From Acanthosepion lycidas (Eukaryota > Mollusca > Cephalopoda > Sepiida > Sepiidae), in contig OZ010574.1 of NCBI GenBank assembly GCA_963932145.1, positions 64,179,378-64,243,377 on the forward strand: a stretch of DNA of 64,000 nucleotides. The letters are read 5' to 3'. A program made the translations under genes and the position numbers. Below are positions 19,776-31,018 of this stretch, in pieces; within the stretch, counting starts at the first letter, position 1, and every line of letters starts with the position of its first letter. A model generated the notes under the pieces. That model ran no database searches and was not told the origin of the DNA. It was given only the letters and a program-made list of their open reading frames with translations.

Positions 19776-21230
19776 CCACACATATAAATGCATAAACTTA
19801 TTCTTCTTTGCATGCATTTCCTATATATGCATGCAAATAAATGCATAGTTGCATGTGTATACATAATGGCAGCAAACCACGAATCTATATAAAAGCTCTC
19901 AGTGTTTGGTTATTTGTGCACAAAATTTGTCTATCAAATACCTAGTAGTGAAAGAGATGATCACCTACCTCAAAAAAGAGTTTGTGTTTTATGTGTGATC
20001 TGCCAAAGAAAAATTACTGAAAGTAGTTAGCAAAAATCTGCTACTTTAAGTATCAGAATCTATGTTAATGTTCTTTCCTCTCCTGAATGGTGCAGCCAAT
20101 CAGAAAAATTGCTCAGTGAATACAAGGTGTTGTTTTTCACTTATGAGTGCAGGTTTTTTTCTGAACTTGGTGGACAAACATTCATTTTTGCTGGTGAGGA
20201 ATAAAGGTTGGATGTGTGTGACCCCATTTTGTCATTTCTACGTTGCCTGTTGAACTGTTACAAAGGACGGACTATCATTTGAACAGTGATCTGGCTACAA
20301 GTGCTGTGGACAAGAGACAGAAGAAACCTATTGCAGGCATTTATTGCTACTATAAGTTTACAGTTTTTTCTTTTCTTTACTACAACATATTTTTCTAAAT
20401 AAAACTATCAATCTTCCCCCAAACATATATATATATGACTCCATTGTTCAAAACCGTTATTAGTCATTATTCAGTTACCCCTTATTAAAACTATTATTTA
20501 GTTAGCCACAAATTAGTTTGATATATAAATTTATATGTTATTCCATCATTAAAAGGACATTCCTAAATCCAAATTCACAAATTTATGATTGAACATAATC
20601 TATGGACTAATTCCTGTTTGTAGATTCTGAAATTTATTCTCTCCATAAATTATATGCACACACAGGAATTATCTTGAATTATAGGAGTTACAAAGATGAT
20701 TATATTATATGCATGTAATATCTTTCAGATATTTAAGAAAGAAAAATCATATAAATAATATGACTATTATATGCATATAATTATTATATGTATGAATTAT
20801 AAAGATAATATTTCTATAGATGATTATATGCACACATAGGAAGTTTGTATATCTTGAGTTCCAGTTGTTATTTTGGCCATAAAATATACTAGAAGGACAT
20901 TTTTAAATCAGAAAATTATTTATGAGTTTACATATGCTATGGACAAATTACTGTTTGTAGATTCTATTCATAATGAAAGCTAAATAAGTGTGTTCGGTAT
21001 TTCTGCTTGATAAATGAACTCAAGCGAAAAATATATTGCAGTTTTGTATTTAGTTGTAATGTCTTTTCTATTTTAAAACTGAACTGTTATTAAATCAAAA
21101 CTGAATATACATATTACATTTGAGATGGTTTCAAATTTTGGGGTAAATAACTCAGCAAATAGGGTTGGAATATATTTTGTAATTTTAAAATTTCACAATA
21201 TTCATTACCATTTTACGGCTTCAAGTAACT
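19776..21230. repeat. Intergenic or intronic DNA with a diverged direct duplication (20544-20645 and 20880-20967)
   Basis: The two segments share AAGGACAT...'tgtttgtagattct', about 335 bp apart. I see no coding signal; a 63-residue open frame at 20062-20253 has no recognisable features. Confidence 0.45.
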
Positions 21231-21269
21231 TTAGTCAAAAATTAATGATTTTTTTTTATTATTCTCAAA

Positions 21270-21279
21270 TGAAAATATC

Positions 21280-21312
<33 letters not shown>

Positions 21313-21322
21313 ATATATTGTT
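21270..21322. repeat. Interrupted (TA)n microsatellite
   Basis: TA runs broken by single substitutions. Confidence 0.9.
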
Positions 21323-21634
21323 AAGAAACCACTTGTGATACTGTTTTTCAATTGTACATAAACTGAACTGTGTGTCCTTTATGTCATAATTTTCTGAATT
21401 TGTTTGGCAGATGTCGTTTCTTTGCATTTTTCAGTAATAGAATCTGTCAGCTTTTGATAAGCAACAGAGAATTCTCTCTGGTTAGTAGTATGAAAAATGA
21501 TTTGTTCTATATATTCTTCATGGCTCTGTCTGAACGGTTATTGGACATCTCAACTTACGTATCATTCACTTTATTCTTCTTTTATAAACAAAATACTCTA
21601 TAAAAATCTGGTGAAATAATGAATACAATTTATT

Positions 21635-22180
21635 TTTTTAATCATTTCATCTCAAGCAAGGCAATAATGCCACTAAGACATCAGGTTTACTGAGGGTGAA
21701 AAAAAATATTAGAAGAGAAAGGACAATAAAAAAAAACAGAGCCCAGGAAGACAGAAGATGGTGATTGATTCAAAGTTGGTAGATAGAAAGTGACAGGGAA
21801 GCAAGAAGTGCAAGAAAATAAACTATTAGAAGAGAACTTAATGGTTACATTTAGCCATTGTAACTGTAAAACAATGCAACCTAAGTTGGCAGTCATGCAG
21901 TCAAATTATCTAAGAGAAGAGTACATTAGAACAATTGCCATGTAAATAATTATTAGAAAGGGAAGCCATGTCATAGTGGTGTGAAAGTGACTGTAATCAA
22001 GATGCCAGTTCAGGACTGATAGAATTCTGAACCCTTCTTTGGATTGTATTATTATATTAAAAGAGCACTAGACCAGATGTGGCAGCAGTATTGACAAATA
22101 GTAGATTCTGGTAAGAAGAATTGTAAGACAAAACACAGTGAAACAACTTGTTGAGCAGCAGACCTACCAATTAATTGAAT
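21635..22180 (-). mobile_element. LINE-A 3' portion (minus)
   Basis: 'tttttttaatcatttcatctcaagcaaggc' marks the reversed poly(A) and 3' UTR (21633-21662). Further right the sequence follows the LINE-A coding end in reverse ('aagtgactgtaatcaagatg', then 'ttctgaacccttctttggat'). The frame is destroyed. Confidence 0.72.
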
Positions 22181-22734
22181 ATAATCTTTTGAGTGGTTTA
22201 TTGTATCTTATCTGGCAAATGTTTTCAAATGTTCGAATGACAAACTAAGTAAGGATATTATGTTGTGATTACAATGATGAAATCCAGGAAAATTTGCTGA
22301 GATATTTTAAAAGTCCTCTGGCCTTTATAACATTGAAATATATTTTTGCTATATAACAAATTTTGAGACATTCTCATATGTTTTCTACAGTATAGGAGAT
22401 AAGGGAATTAAACATAAGATAGTCTATATTACGGATAGTCTTGTCCAACACTACAAAATGTTATAAGATTTATAAATATTAACTGAAGAACCTGAGTTAT
22501 ACTCTTAAATAACCTTGTCAGATGAAGACTTTCATGTGGATGCCATGCATAACATCCAACTCATTCAGAAATGTCTAAACTATCAACAGTTTGTAACCGT
22601 TTTTAATCAATGATCTGAGAGATCAATGATTAAAAATGATTTCAAGTGAATGAACACTGTGGATCTTAAAGATGGAAGCACTTCATTAGATCTTATAGAC
22701 TGATGTTATAGAAATATAAATAAAGAACTCATCT

Positions 22735-22962
22735 ACTGTACCTATGAACAATAATGGGTATGTCCCAATCGTCATAAATACATTGGACACTATTGTAAGT
22801 GTGGGTAACATGTTGTCTAAGTAGTCCAATACTAGAAGTGGTTTACCCATTTCTAGTTGCTAGTGAGTATTGTATTTTGTTGATGTTATAAAGATTACCA
22901 TTCCATTTCCAACCTCCATTTTGGTTATTTCTCATTCAGTAACCCTTTCTAGGTTACAACAT
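22735..22962. repeat. Dispersed repeat, partner of 28308-28530
   Basis: Shares long blocks such as GGGTATGTCCCAATC, TTGGACACTATTGTAAGTG and 'ataaagattaccatt' with 28308-28530 at high identity. The class is unknown. Confidence 0.75.
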
Positions 22963-23354
22963 TTGCCAAATAACCAAAACAACATCACTTGAAGACTTCC
23001 AACAGCAGCAACAAATAAAAGGGATAGCGCATGTAACTAGAATAAAAAATAATTACATAATCATGACTTTCCACACTAACTTAAGCAAAAAAATAGGGAG
23101 GAAAATCCCATCATTACTCGAAAGAGCAATAATAGAGAACTTCAAAAGTTTTTTTTTTTTTCCTGAAAAACTGTTTTACAAAGATTTTATGAATTATAAC
23201 AAAGAGTAACACTAATTGTTTGGTTAATAAATGCTATATGTTACCTGCATGGAAACGACTTATCTCACCATTACCACTACTCTTACTACTTTAACATGTA
23301 CTGTAAAAAAATGTTTAGCAATTTTGCAATTGCTTTGCTTATATGCTTTGGTAA

Positions 23355-23355
<1 letters not shown>

Positions 23356-23399
<44 letters not shown>
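23356..23399. repeat. (TA)n microsatellite
   Basis: A pure TA run. Confidence 0.97.
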
Positions 23400-23402
<3 letters not shown>

Positions 23403-23499
23403 GTATAAACATTAATATAGAAGCAATTAAGCTAAAAATTATTCATAGCCCAGCAAATTTTGTGATTTCTTTAATCTTTTCTTAACTATTTCTTTACAA

Positions 23500-24340
23500 T
23501 GATGTTCACCTTGTACAAGGTCAAAGACCCACAGAAGGTAGAGGGATACAGAGTAAGCAGCACAATTTATGGGGATATATGGGGAAGATAATCATTAATC
23601 CTAGACTTGAACAGGTTAAGATTGTAGTGATTGACGAAGCATCATCTTGGGAGTCAGTTCCACAAAGTAGCAGCAGTTCATGTGAAGAAGCTACACAAGT
23701 GGAACTTATATCTCATCAATGGAATATGAAAGGAATGAGGATTGTTTGCTACAGTCAGTGTGGCATGGAGAGTATTAGCCACAAAATTTTGTACATGTTC
23801 CATAGAAATGGTGATAGAGCAGTGAGAGACTTTCAGTTTCATCTGTGAGAAAGGCATTGCAGAGTGGAAAATAATTTGTTACCTACAAGGATGTGAAGAT
23901 TCTTTTGAATGCTATCAAGACTGAAAAGTAAGACTGGACATCTTCCGCCCATATATGGCAGCAGTACTCCATTTTCAGCATGATCTAGCTTTTGTAAAGG
24001 TAGATGATAGCAAACAGAGTCAGGTACTTACTGAAGTGATACAGGGAACTGACCATTTTTCCAACATCTCTAGTCATGGATTGTATGCACAAGTTCAACT
24101 TGAGGTCTGGGTTGAGCTTAAGTCCCAATACGTGCTCAAAGCACAAAGCCTCCTTAAAGGAACATACATTCATCATGATCGCTGAAAGTTCTGGGTCCGA
24201 TTGGTGATGGTGGAAGGTCACTAGTTTGGTTTTCAAGGCATTGAATGTGACTAGGTAGTTTTTCCTCAACTGAACTGTTAGTGCAAGGTCAGAGGAGGGA
24301 TCAGTTGCCAAGCTCTGGTCATCTAGAGTTTTGGAGGTGC
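23500..24340 (-). mobile_element. LINE-B 3' portion (minus)
   Basis: It begins with the reversed 3' end (GTTCACCTTGTACAAGGTCA, 23507-23526). Minus-strand frames then give C-terminal RT blocks, including a 108-residue frame (24311-23985) with 'LVTFNALKTKLVTFHHHQSD', 'LGLKLNPDLKLNLCIQSM' and 'MVSSLYHFSKYL'. These match the LINE-A layout around 'FNASKTKLLSINHHK...LTADLRWNKYIES'. It is 5'-truncated near 24340 and no longer fully open. Confidence 0.78.
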
Positions 24341-24649
24341 ACCCATATACATACTTCTATTATTCAATAAATTCTATCAGTCTTTGATACATTTCCAAAT
24401 TAAAAGGAATGACAAGCAAATTCAAGTAATTAATCCCAGTGACTAATCCCAATTAGCCCCAGTGATGTGACGATATTGGTGAAGTCACTGGTGAGCAATA
24501 TTAAACTCAAGAAAATCTTGACAATGTTTAACCTTTGTGCCCACAAAAAAAAACCCAAAAAAAACAGTGTGTCAAAAGGACAGTTATTTCCTTGACACCA
24601 CTATTACTGTATACACTTGACTCTCTCAACAATGTTTGTTTTAAAAAGC

Positions 24650-25640
24650 AATGATAAGAATTTTAATAAGAAAGGGTATTTATACCTGTTAGATGGCAAC
24701 TTACATCTCACCAGTGAAATACAAGGGAAATGAGAGTGGTTTGTTTCAATAAACATGGTATGTCATGTCTTAGTCATGAAGGTTAGAATTTGTGGAACTA
24801 AGGAGTGTAATTCATCTAAGCACTTTCCATGGAAATAAAGACAAGAGCAATGAGAGGCTTACGACATTTCATCTGTGGGAAAGGGGTTGCAGAGTAGAAA
24901 ATAATTCATCACCCTCAAGGAAACATCTGAAAAGCAAAGATTGGGCAGCTCCTGTCCATATATGACAATAGTAATTCTTTTTTGTTTGATCTGGCTTTTA
25001 TAAGGATAGCAGGAGTCAGGTACTTACTGGAGCAGTATAGAGAACCAACTACTTTTCCAGTACTTTTAGCAATGGATCATATGCATAAGTTCCACTTGAA
25101 ATCTGGTTTGAGCTTATTTCCCAATATGCACTTGAGGAATGGGGACTCCCTGAGAAAACACTTCAGGGTACATTCTGATAAAATGTCATTAGTTTGGTTT
25201 TTGAGGCATTGAATGTGACCAGCTTAGGTCAGAGGAGAGATCACCTGCCAAGCTCTGGTCATTTTAGCATTTTGAGAGTGTTTATAGTTTTCGTATCATC
25301 AGCATAGATATCAACAAATAGTAGTAGTATACTCTTAGGCAGATCATATATGCCAAGTAGAAAGATGTTTGGACAAGGAATCAAGCCTTAGGGGACAACT
25401 GCATTGATCGCTTGGGTAATGGTTGTTAACAACTGCCTTTAGGGACCTACTCATTAAGATAATTGAGAAGACTCTTCAATGGCTTCCATAACTAGAGAGC
25501 TTGTAACCCTCTATGCCACACCTTGTCAAAGGCCTTTGAAATATTTAATGCAAGGCAGTCACATACAGAAGGGTATGGCAGTGGGTGTGACAGCCTTGGG
25601 CATCCATATCGGGAGGTCATCTAATCAAAATGTGAAATGA
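24650..25640 (-). mobile_element. LINE-B internal portion (minus)
   Basis: Diverged reversed LINE-B: 'caaagcaaagattgggcagctcctgtcc', 'tgtttgatctggcttttataagg' and, near 25500-25560, the complement of the motif A region (ctttgacaaggtgtggcata). It has no 3' UTR block and no open frame of note. Confidence 0.65.
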
Positions 25641-25954
25641 GTTAAAGATCAAATGCAGATCAAATATGGATTAGAATTTGACTGGATAATAAAATAAAAG
25701 AACAAATATGAATATCAGTCTATATTTAACTTGAATAAAGTGTTTATTTCATGTTTCATCTGTTTTTAATTATTTAAAATGTTTTCCTCCCTCACATTGC
25801 TAGGCCCTATAGGACCCCCTACTTGAGAATCAAGGAGGTGGCTCTGGACATCATCAAATATCTGCACATCACTGATGCAAGGACTATATGGAATGAAAGC
25901 TTGCTTTGATTGATGAGCATCTCCCAAGACAGCTGAAATATGGATGATCAAAAT

Positions 25955-26145
25955 TAAGAGTCCAATTGGCAATGATACACTAGTTCGGTTTACAAGGCAT
26001 TGAATGTGACCAGCCAGTTTTTACTCAACTGATCTGTTAGACCTAAGTCAGAGGAGAGATCAGCTGCCAAGTTCTGGTCATCTAGAGTTTTTGGAGGTGC
26101 ACCCATATACTGTTGTATCATCAACATAGATCCTCACAAAGGAAA
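25955..26145 (-). mobile_element. LINE-B internal fragment (minus)
   Basis: The 'aaggcattgaatgtgaccagccagttttt' region repeats the sequence found at 24236-24330 and 25200-25280. Confidence 0.65.
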
Positions 26146-26164
26146 ATTGATGTTTGGGGATTGA

Positions 26165-26400
26165 ACATACAAGGTCTGATCAAAAAGTATTGGGACTGTT
26201 GCTATGGTAATTCAGCTAAAGTATGTCAAGTGAACTGGTTTGGCATAGATTGACCCCAAATTCTGTCAATATCTTACATGCTAAGCTATAACATTCTGTT
26301 GTTTATATCAGTATTTAGAAAGAAAGTATAGTCGACTCACCAGGCTCCAGAGATTACATCAGTGACCATGACTTGGAGCCTTATTTAAAATTATTCATAT
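26165..26400. mobile_element. Mariner/Tc1-type terminal region, partner of 27787-27960
   Basis: AGGTCTGATCAAAAAGTATT followed by 'gggactgttgctatgg' resembles the terminal repeat of a mariner family (inference from pattern). A diverged copy (AGGTCAGATCAAAATATTTG) begins at about 27790. Confidence 0.5.
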
Positions 26401-26582
26401 CTTACAGAGCAGAAATGGAGAATACACAAAGAAGCTTGAGTTTTCTTCCTTCCATTAGAGAGTTACTTCATTTAAAACAAATGTAAATAATCTATTAACT
26501 CTCTCAATTGCTCAGGCTGGTAGATGTAATTCACATTGTTAAAAATAACAGAGAATCTGCAAAATTTTTAGAGTAGTAGAGA

Positions 26583-26583
26583 A

Positions 26584-26624
<41 letters not shown>
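26583..26624. repeat. (TA)n microsatellite
   Basis: A TA run with one CA interruption near its start. Confidence 0.95.
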
Positions 26625-26625
<1 letters not shown>

Positions 26626-26854
26626 TTTTTTAATCAACCTCAGTAATGATCATAGTGTACACAACCCCACACAAACTCCACAATCTTTTCACATCCTGGG
26701 TATGACGGTGAACTACATGCAACAGCAATGCCTCTGATCAGGAGGTTTTGCAGAGCATGGAACCACCTCTTAATTGCTTATTTTCCCATATCCACCCTGA
26801 CCCGGGGTGGTAGCACCTGTTAGGTCAAACAGCACCTGGGGTCAAAACATGTAA

Positions 26855-27010
26855 AAATAAATTTTAATACAATCAATACATTTTGGTAAAAAACTATTAC
26901 CAGCAATAAATTTTCAAAAAAAGAAATATTACCAGCAATACATTTCTGGGAAAAATATTACCAGAAATAATTTTTTGAAAAAATATTAACAGCAATAAAA
27001 AATCTTGTCA
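26855..27010. repeat. Short imperfect tandem repeat ('attaccagcaataaatttt' unit)
   Basis: The phrase 'tattaccagcaata' with an A/T-rich spacer recurs about five times at 30-45 bp spacing. Confidence 0.7.
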
Positions 27011-27335
27011 GCATTAAATTAACCCACTGCGGTTGATATGCCATAAAACAAAATAAAGCAAAGCAAACCAAACTAAACCATAATCTTTTCAATGGCTGTA
27101 TAGTATGTGCTTTGCTAGTGCTATATATGGTTTTGCATTCAGTTTTCCTTTTCCTAAACTGGTTGCCATCCAAGGCTAAAGAGCCCAGTCTGCTCTAATA
27201 TTTCACTCATAACTGGGAGGGAGAAAGAGACCAGTTCATAGATTTCATTATTGTATTTGTGTAAGAGTGAATTTAAGAAATTTGGCTTGCTGATTTCTCT
27301 TTCTGAGCAGCTGTTATTACATGACTCACTCATCC

Positions 27336-27336
<1 letters not shown>

Positions 27337-27388
<52 letters not shown>
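27337..27388. repeat. (TA)n microsatellite
   Basis: A pure TA run, with a second at 27559-27581. Confidence 0.97.
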
Positions 27389-27392
<4 letters not shown>

Positions 27393-27786
27393 GAATATCT
27401 TCATTCATACATGTTTCATTGAATAATACAGATATATTACATGTACACTTGTAATGAAAGCATCATTTACAAAATACATACTTAGACGGATGATTATATT
27501 TGTATATGTAACACGCACATATAGTTTTGCCACAGATATGTTAAATATATACTTGCAAAATATATATATATATATATATATACATGTATATGTACTCATT
27601 CCCCAGTATGGCTTTATATGTAACTTCTTATATAACAAGAGGCAAAGACAGCCAGCTTTTACGACAAAGAGTTTGCCACTGATGGTAAATGCAATACAAT
27701 TATGACAAAATAACTTTCTAAAATGTTTTGGCATTGCATCATTTTAACTTCCTATATAAAAAGACATGTCACAAAATGTTACCTAC

Positions 27787-28080
27787 ATCAGGTCAGATCA
27801 AAATATTTGGCATCGCTTTGCTAATGTCACTTCAGTTGTTTACCTAGACTGGCTATTTCAGGAATTATATTGTGTTTGTTCTTTCTATTATATATAGTCT
27901 TCGCAAGCGAATAGATAAGGTGGCTTCTTTGGAAGAAATCAGAAGAAATAGTTTTGATCTCTAATCTAACCACATTGGAATCTCTTTGTTTTGATTCAGT
28001 AAAAGTTTATAACAACATCCTAATGCTTTATCAAACTTCTCGAAGACTGATTGAATTTGTCAATTTAATATTTCTTTAAA
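27787..28080. mobile_element. Mariner/Tc1-type relic, diverged
   Basis: Starts with a diverged version of the terminal region at 26169. A 22-codon open stretch at about 27899-27964 has no family signature. Confidence 0.35.
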
Positions 28081-28307
28081 ATCTCCAGATCAAGCAATTT
28101 AAAAAAAATTTTTTTACTGTTTTTGCTTGGAATTTTTTTCAGCTAGCATCAACATGTGATAGTTTTAAAGCAAAAATAACAAGAATAACTTCTTATTTAG
28201 TCTCTTTCTATGTCCCTTGAGAACATGGCCAAACATGACTCTTCACAACTTTCTCGCCTTTGTAGCCCTTAGTAAAATTTTTCTTTTTTGCTATATATTA
28301 TATACCA

Positions 28308-28530
28308 TATCTATGAACACTCATGGGTATGTCCCAATCCTCAAAAATATGTTGGACACTATTGTAAGTGGGGGTAATATTGTGTCCAAGTAGTCCACCA
28401 GTGGTTTACCTACTTCATGCTGCTGGCGAGTATTTTATTTTGTTGGTGTTATAAAGATTACCATTTCATTTCCAACCTCCATTTTGGTTATTCCTCATTC
28501 ACTAACTCTTTCTAGGTTACAACACTATAT
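28308..28530. repeat. Dispersed repeat, partner of 22735-22962
   Basis: See the partner. The two copies differ by small indels, including a gap at 'aatactaga'. Confidence 0.75.
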
Positions 28531-28559
28531 CCCCTACACCTTGTTCTGCCAGGTATGTT

Positions 28560-28990
28560 ATATATTGTTATCATCTATGTCTTTTGCCTTCGATATGTCC
28601 TGTGAGTATCAAAATTTCCAAGCATTCTTTCCACATTATGTGCCTTAGAATTTCAACTATCTCTTTTTGATGCTACATATAAATGTCTATTTTGTTTCCA
28701 TTTTCTCTAAAACTTTGTCATTTGTCACATGTTCAGTCCATGGTATTCTCGGTATTCTTCTATTCTTATGTTGCTTCAAGTCTCTTCTCCATTTTAATGA
28801 GATTGTCCAGCATTTACTGCCATATAGGAGAACCAATATTACATAACAATGCAGAACTCTTTTCTTTGTTTCTATTGAAATTTTCCTATTTCTTAATACT
28901 TTGTTTAGCTTTTGGAAGTCATCTTTCACTATCTTCGGATTTTAGTTTTGCATTTTCCATCCTCTATTATAACACTTCCATGATATTTAA
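28560..28990 (-). pseudogene. LINE-C (RTE-like) C-terminal fragment (minus)
   Basis: An 80-residue minus-strand frame (28929-28687) reads 'LNKVLRNRKISIETKKRVLHCYV', 'VLLYGSKCWTISL' and 'IPWTEHVTNDKVLEKMETK'. These are the ordered post-catalytic blocks of RTE-like reverse transcriptases. The element continues degraded on both sides. Confidence 0.78.
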
Positions 28991-29379
28991 AATTTTTCAC
29001 TTGTTTTTTTAAAGTGGATAAGTGTCAGTATGACGTGAGTTGTGCTCTGTGGTCAAGTGAGACTCTTTGAGTTCTGATTCTGCACTTAGTGTCTATAAGG
29101 ACACCTTCTAGGTCAACCCTGTAATGAAGCAAGTGCAAAGCATACTTAGTTGAGTCCAGTTCATATTGGGATCACCACAGATTGACCATATTTTTTTAAA
29201 ATCAAAGTTTCCTGATTGAGATTAAATTTGATTCACATCTCTGGTATTTACTGGCATGAATCACATGTTGTAATATGAATAGATCTATGTCTTGTCTCTC
29301 ATGGCTGAATTGATCAAGCATCATCCCTGAAATACGAACAGTTTTGTTAGAATTTTCAAGCTGAGAAATTATTATTATA

Positions 29380-29990
29380 TGACTTTAAATTCATCTCTAT
29401 TGCATTGTTTTGGATGTTGTACTCTATGGCCTTCTTCAGATGTCACATTTAGTAACCTCTATTGCAATAATACAAATTTCCAGTATTTTGGCTGTTATAA
29501 TCTATGGCCTTCTTCAGATGTCATATTTTTCTTTTTCTCCATGCCATGTCCCTTCTGGACATCTGTAATCATGGCTCTCCACAACCTCCTATTCCTTGTT
29601 GCCCTTAGTAGTATTTCTCCCTTTGCCAAGCCTCCTGACCCTTATTCCATTCACACTATCTTTATTATCTATCTTGCTCTTGATATGCCTTGTGAGAGTT
29701 AGCTTTTCCAAGCGTTCTTTCTTCATTATGTTTCTAACAAATTTTCTTAAAAACTTCCTCATTGCATACTCTCTCTCTCTCTGTTGATGAAATTTTCAGT
29801 ATCCTTCTGTATAACCTTATTTCTTTTGCCTACAGTTTTTTCTTCATCAATGGGGAGATTATCTATCATTCACTGCCATACAAGAAGATTGAGATCACAT
29901 ATCAATTCAGAACTCTTTTCTTCAATTCTAACAAAATTTTCCTGATTTTTGGAAGTTTGCTTAATGTTTAGAATGTATTTTAAATTAATC
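29380..29990 (-). mobile_element. LINE-C 3' portion (minus)
   Basis: The reversed C-terminal block ('atcatggctctccacaacctcct' corresponds to R.LWRAMI) and 'aagcgttctttcttcattatg' match neighbouring copies. The 'atgttgtactctatggccttcttcagatgtcac' unit occurs twice (29413-29446 and 29491-29524), a local duplication. Confidence 0.65.
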
Positions 29991-30139
29991 TGATATGTGT
30001 TCAGATTTTGATGTTTTCCATCCTCTGTTAAAACACTCTGCAGATATTTAATCTTTTGTACTACCTTGAATATACTAAGTATTTATTTAATTGAATTAGA
30101 TTTTTAGGTTTGTAGCCATATTCAAATTATTTTTTCTTC

Positions 30140-30400
30140 TGCAATGTTAATGGTCCTGACCTGGCATCTCAGCTTCAGTCACTTTCCCACCAGCATAATG
30201 TACCTTCCCTGTGCCTTTTCTACAAATACTTTTATGGTAATTGTTATAATGAACTTTCCTCTATAGTACCTAGACTTCTATCTTCTTAATTTGTGTTCTT
30301 TTATTGTTCTCCTTCCTTAACAGTATGTTTTTTCCTCGTCTAATACTCAGTAAAGCTCCACCTTGCATCTTAGTGGCTTTATTGCCTTGCCAATCTTCAT
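30140..30400 (+). mobile_element. LINE-A 3' portion (plus)
   Basis: 'ggtcctgacctggcatctca', 'cttcagtcactttcccacca', 'cttttctacaaatactttta' and the UTR 'catcttagtggctttattgccttgcc' match LINE-A in order, with an internal deletion. The poly(A) is missing. Confidence 0.7.
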
Positions 30401-30469
30401 TAAACTTTCCTAGAGAAATAGGTTTAGACCTAGATTATGTTTTAGACTGTTAATATATTGGGAAGGAAA

Positions 30470-30745
30470 CGAGGTATGGTGCCCACCTTGGGGCCAAAAA
30501 TGGATTCTCTATGTTGTAAATATTTTTCACATTGAGTTATTTTGAAAAATTTCAGTAATAAATGTTGTCAAGAATCCAAAAGCATAACCATTGAACAAAT
30601 TTTCTTTTAGAAAGGAATACTAGTGCACTCTCTAGGGGCCAAAAATGGAGCCTGTATGTAGTAAAAAATTTTCACACTGACTTATTTCGAAAAATTCCAT
30701 TATTAAAATTGGCAGAGAATCAAAAGGCATTTGAAGTAAGGGTAT
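30470..30745. repeat. Two-copy tandem repeat, period about 147 bp
   Basis: GGGGCCAAAAATGGA occurs at 30491 and 30638, and the following 'ttttcacattga'/'ttttcacactga' blocks keep the same offset. Confidence 0.7.
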
Positions 30746-31018
30746 AAGGTGCCCCAAAAGACAGAGAATAGATTCTGTAATATTCAAACTTGAGTTAACA
30801 AGTTTAAACTTGTATCTGACCTGACCTCTGTATTGCACAATATTGTCCAATACTTTGACCATAATACATAAAAACATGAGCATACTTTAGCCTTTGCATA
30901 TTTAAGACTTTGTTGGTGACACATCTGTTATAAATTAGTGAGAGTACTTTATTAGTGACATATCTATTGCAAACAATATTATTAGTACAATTAAGACAGT
31001 AAACTAGTTAAGGGGTGA

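Noticed and set aside
27898..27964. Open 22-codon stretch after a TATATAG acceptor-like site
   Set aside because: It lies inside a mariner-type relic shared with 26165, is short and has no donor.
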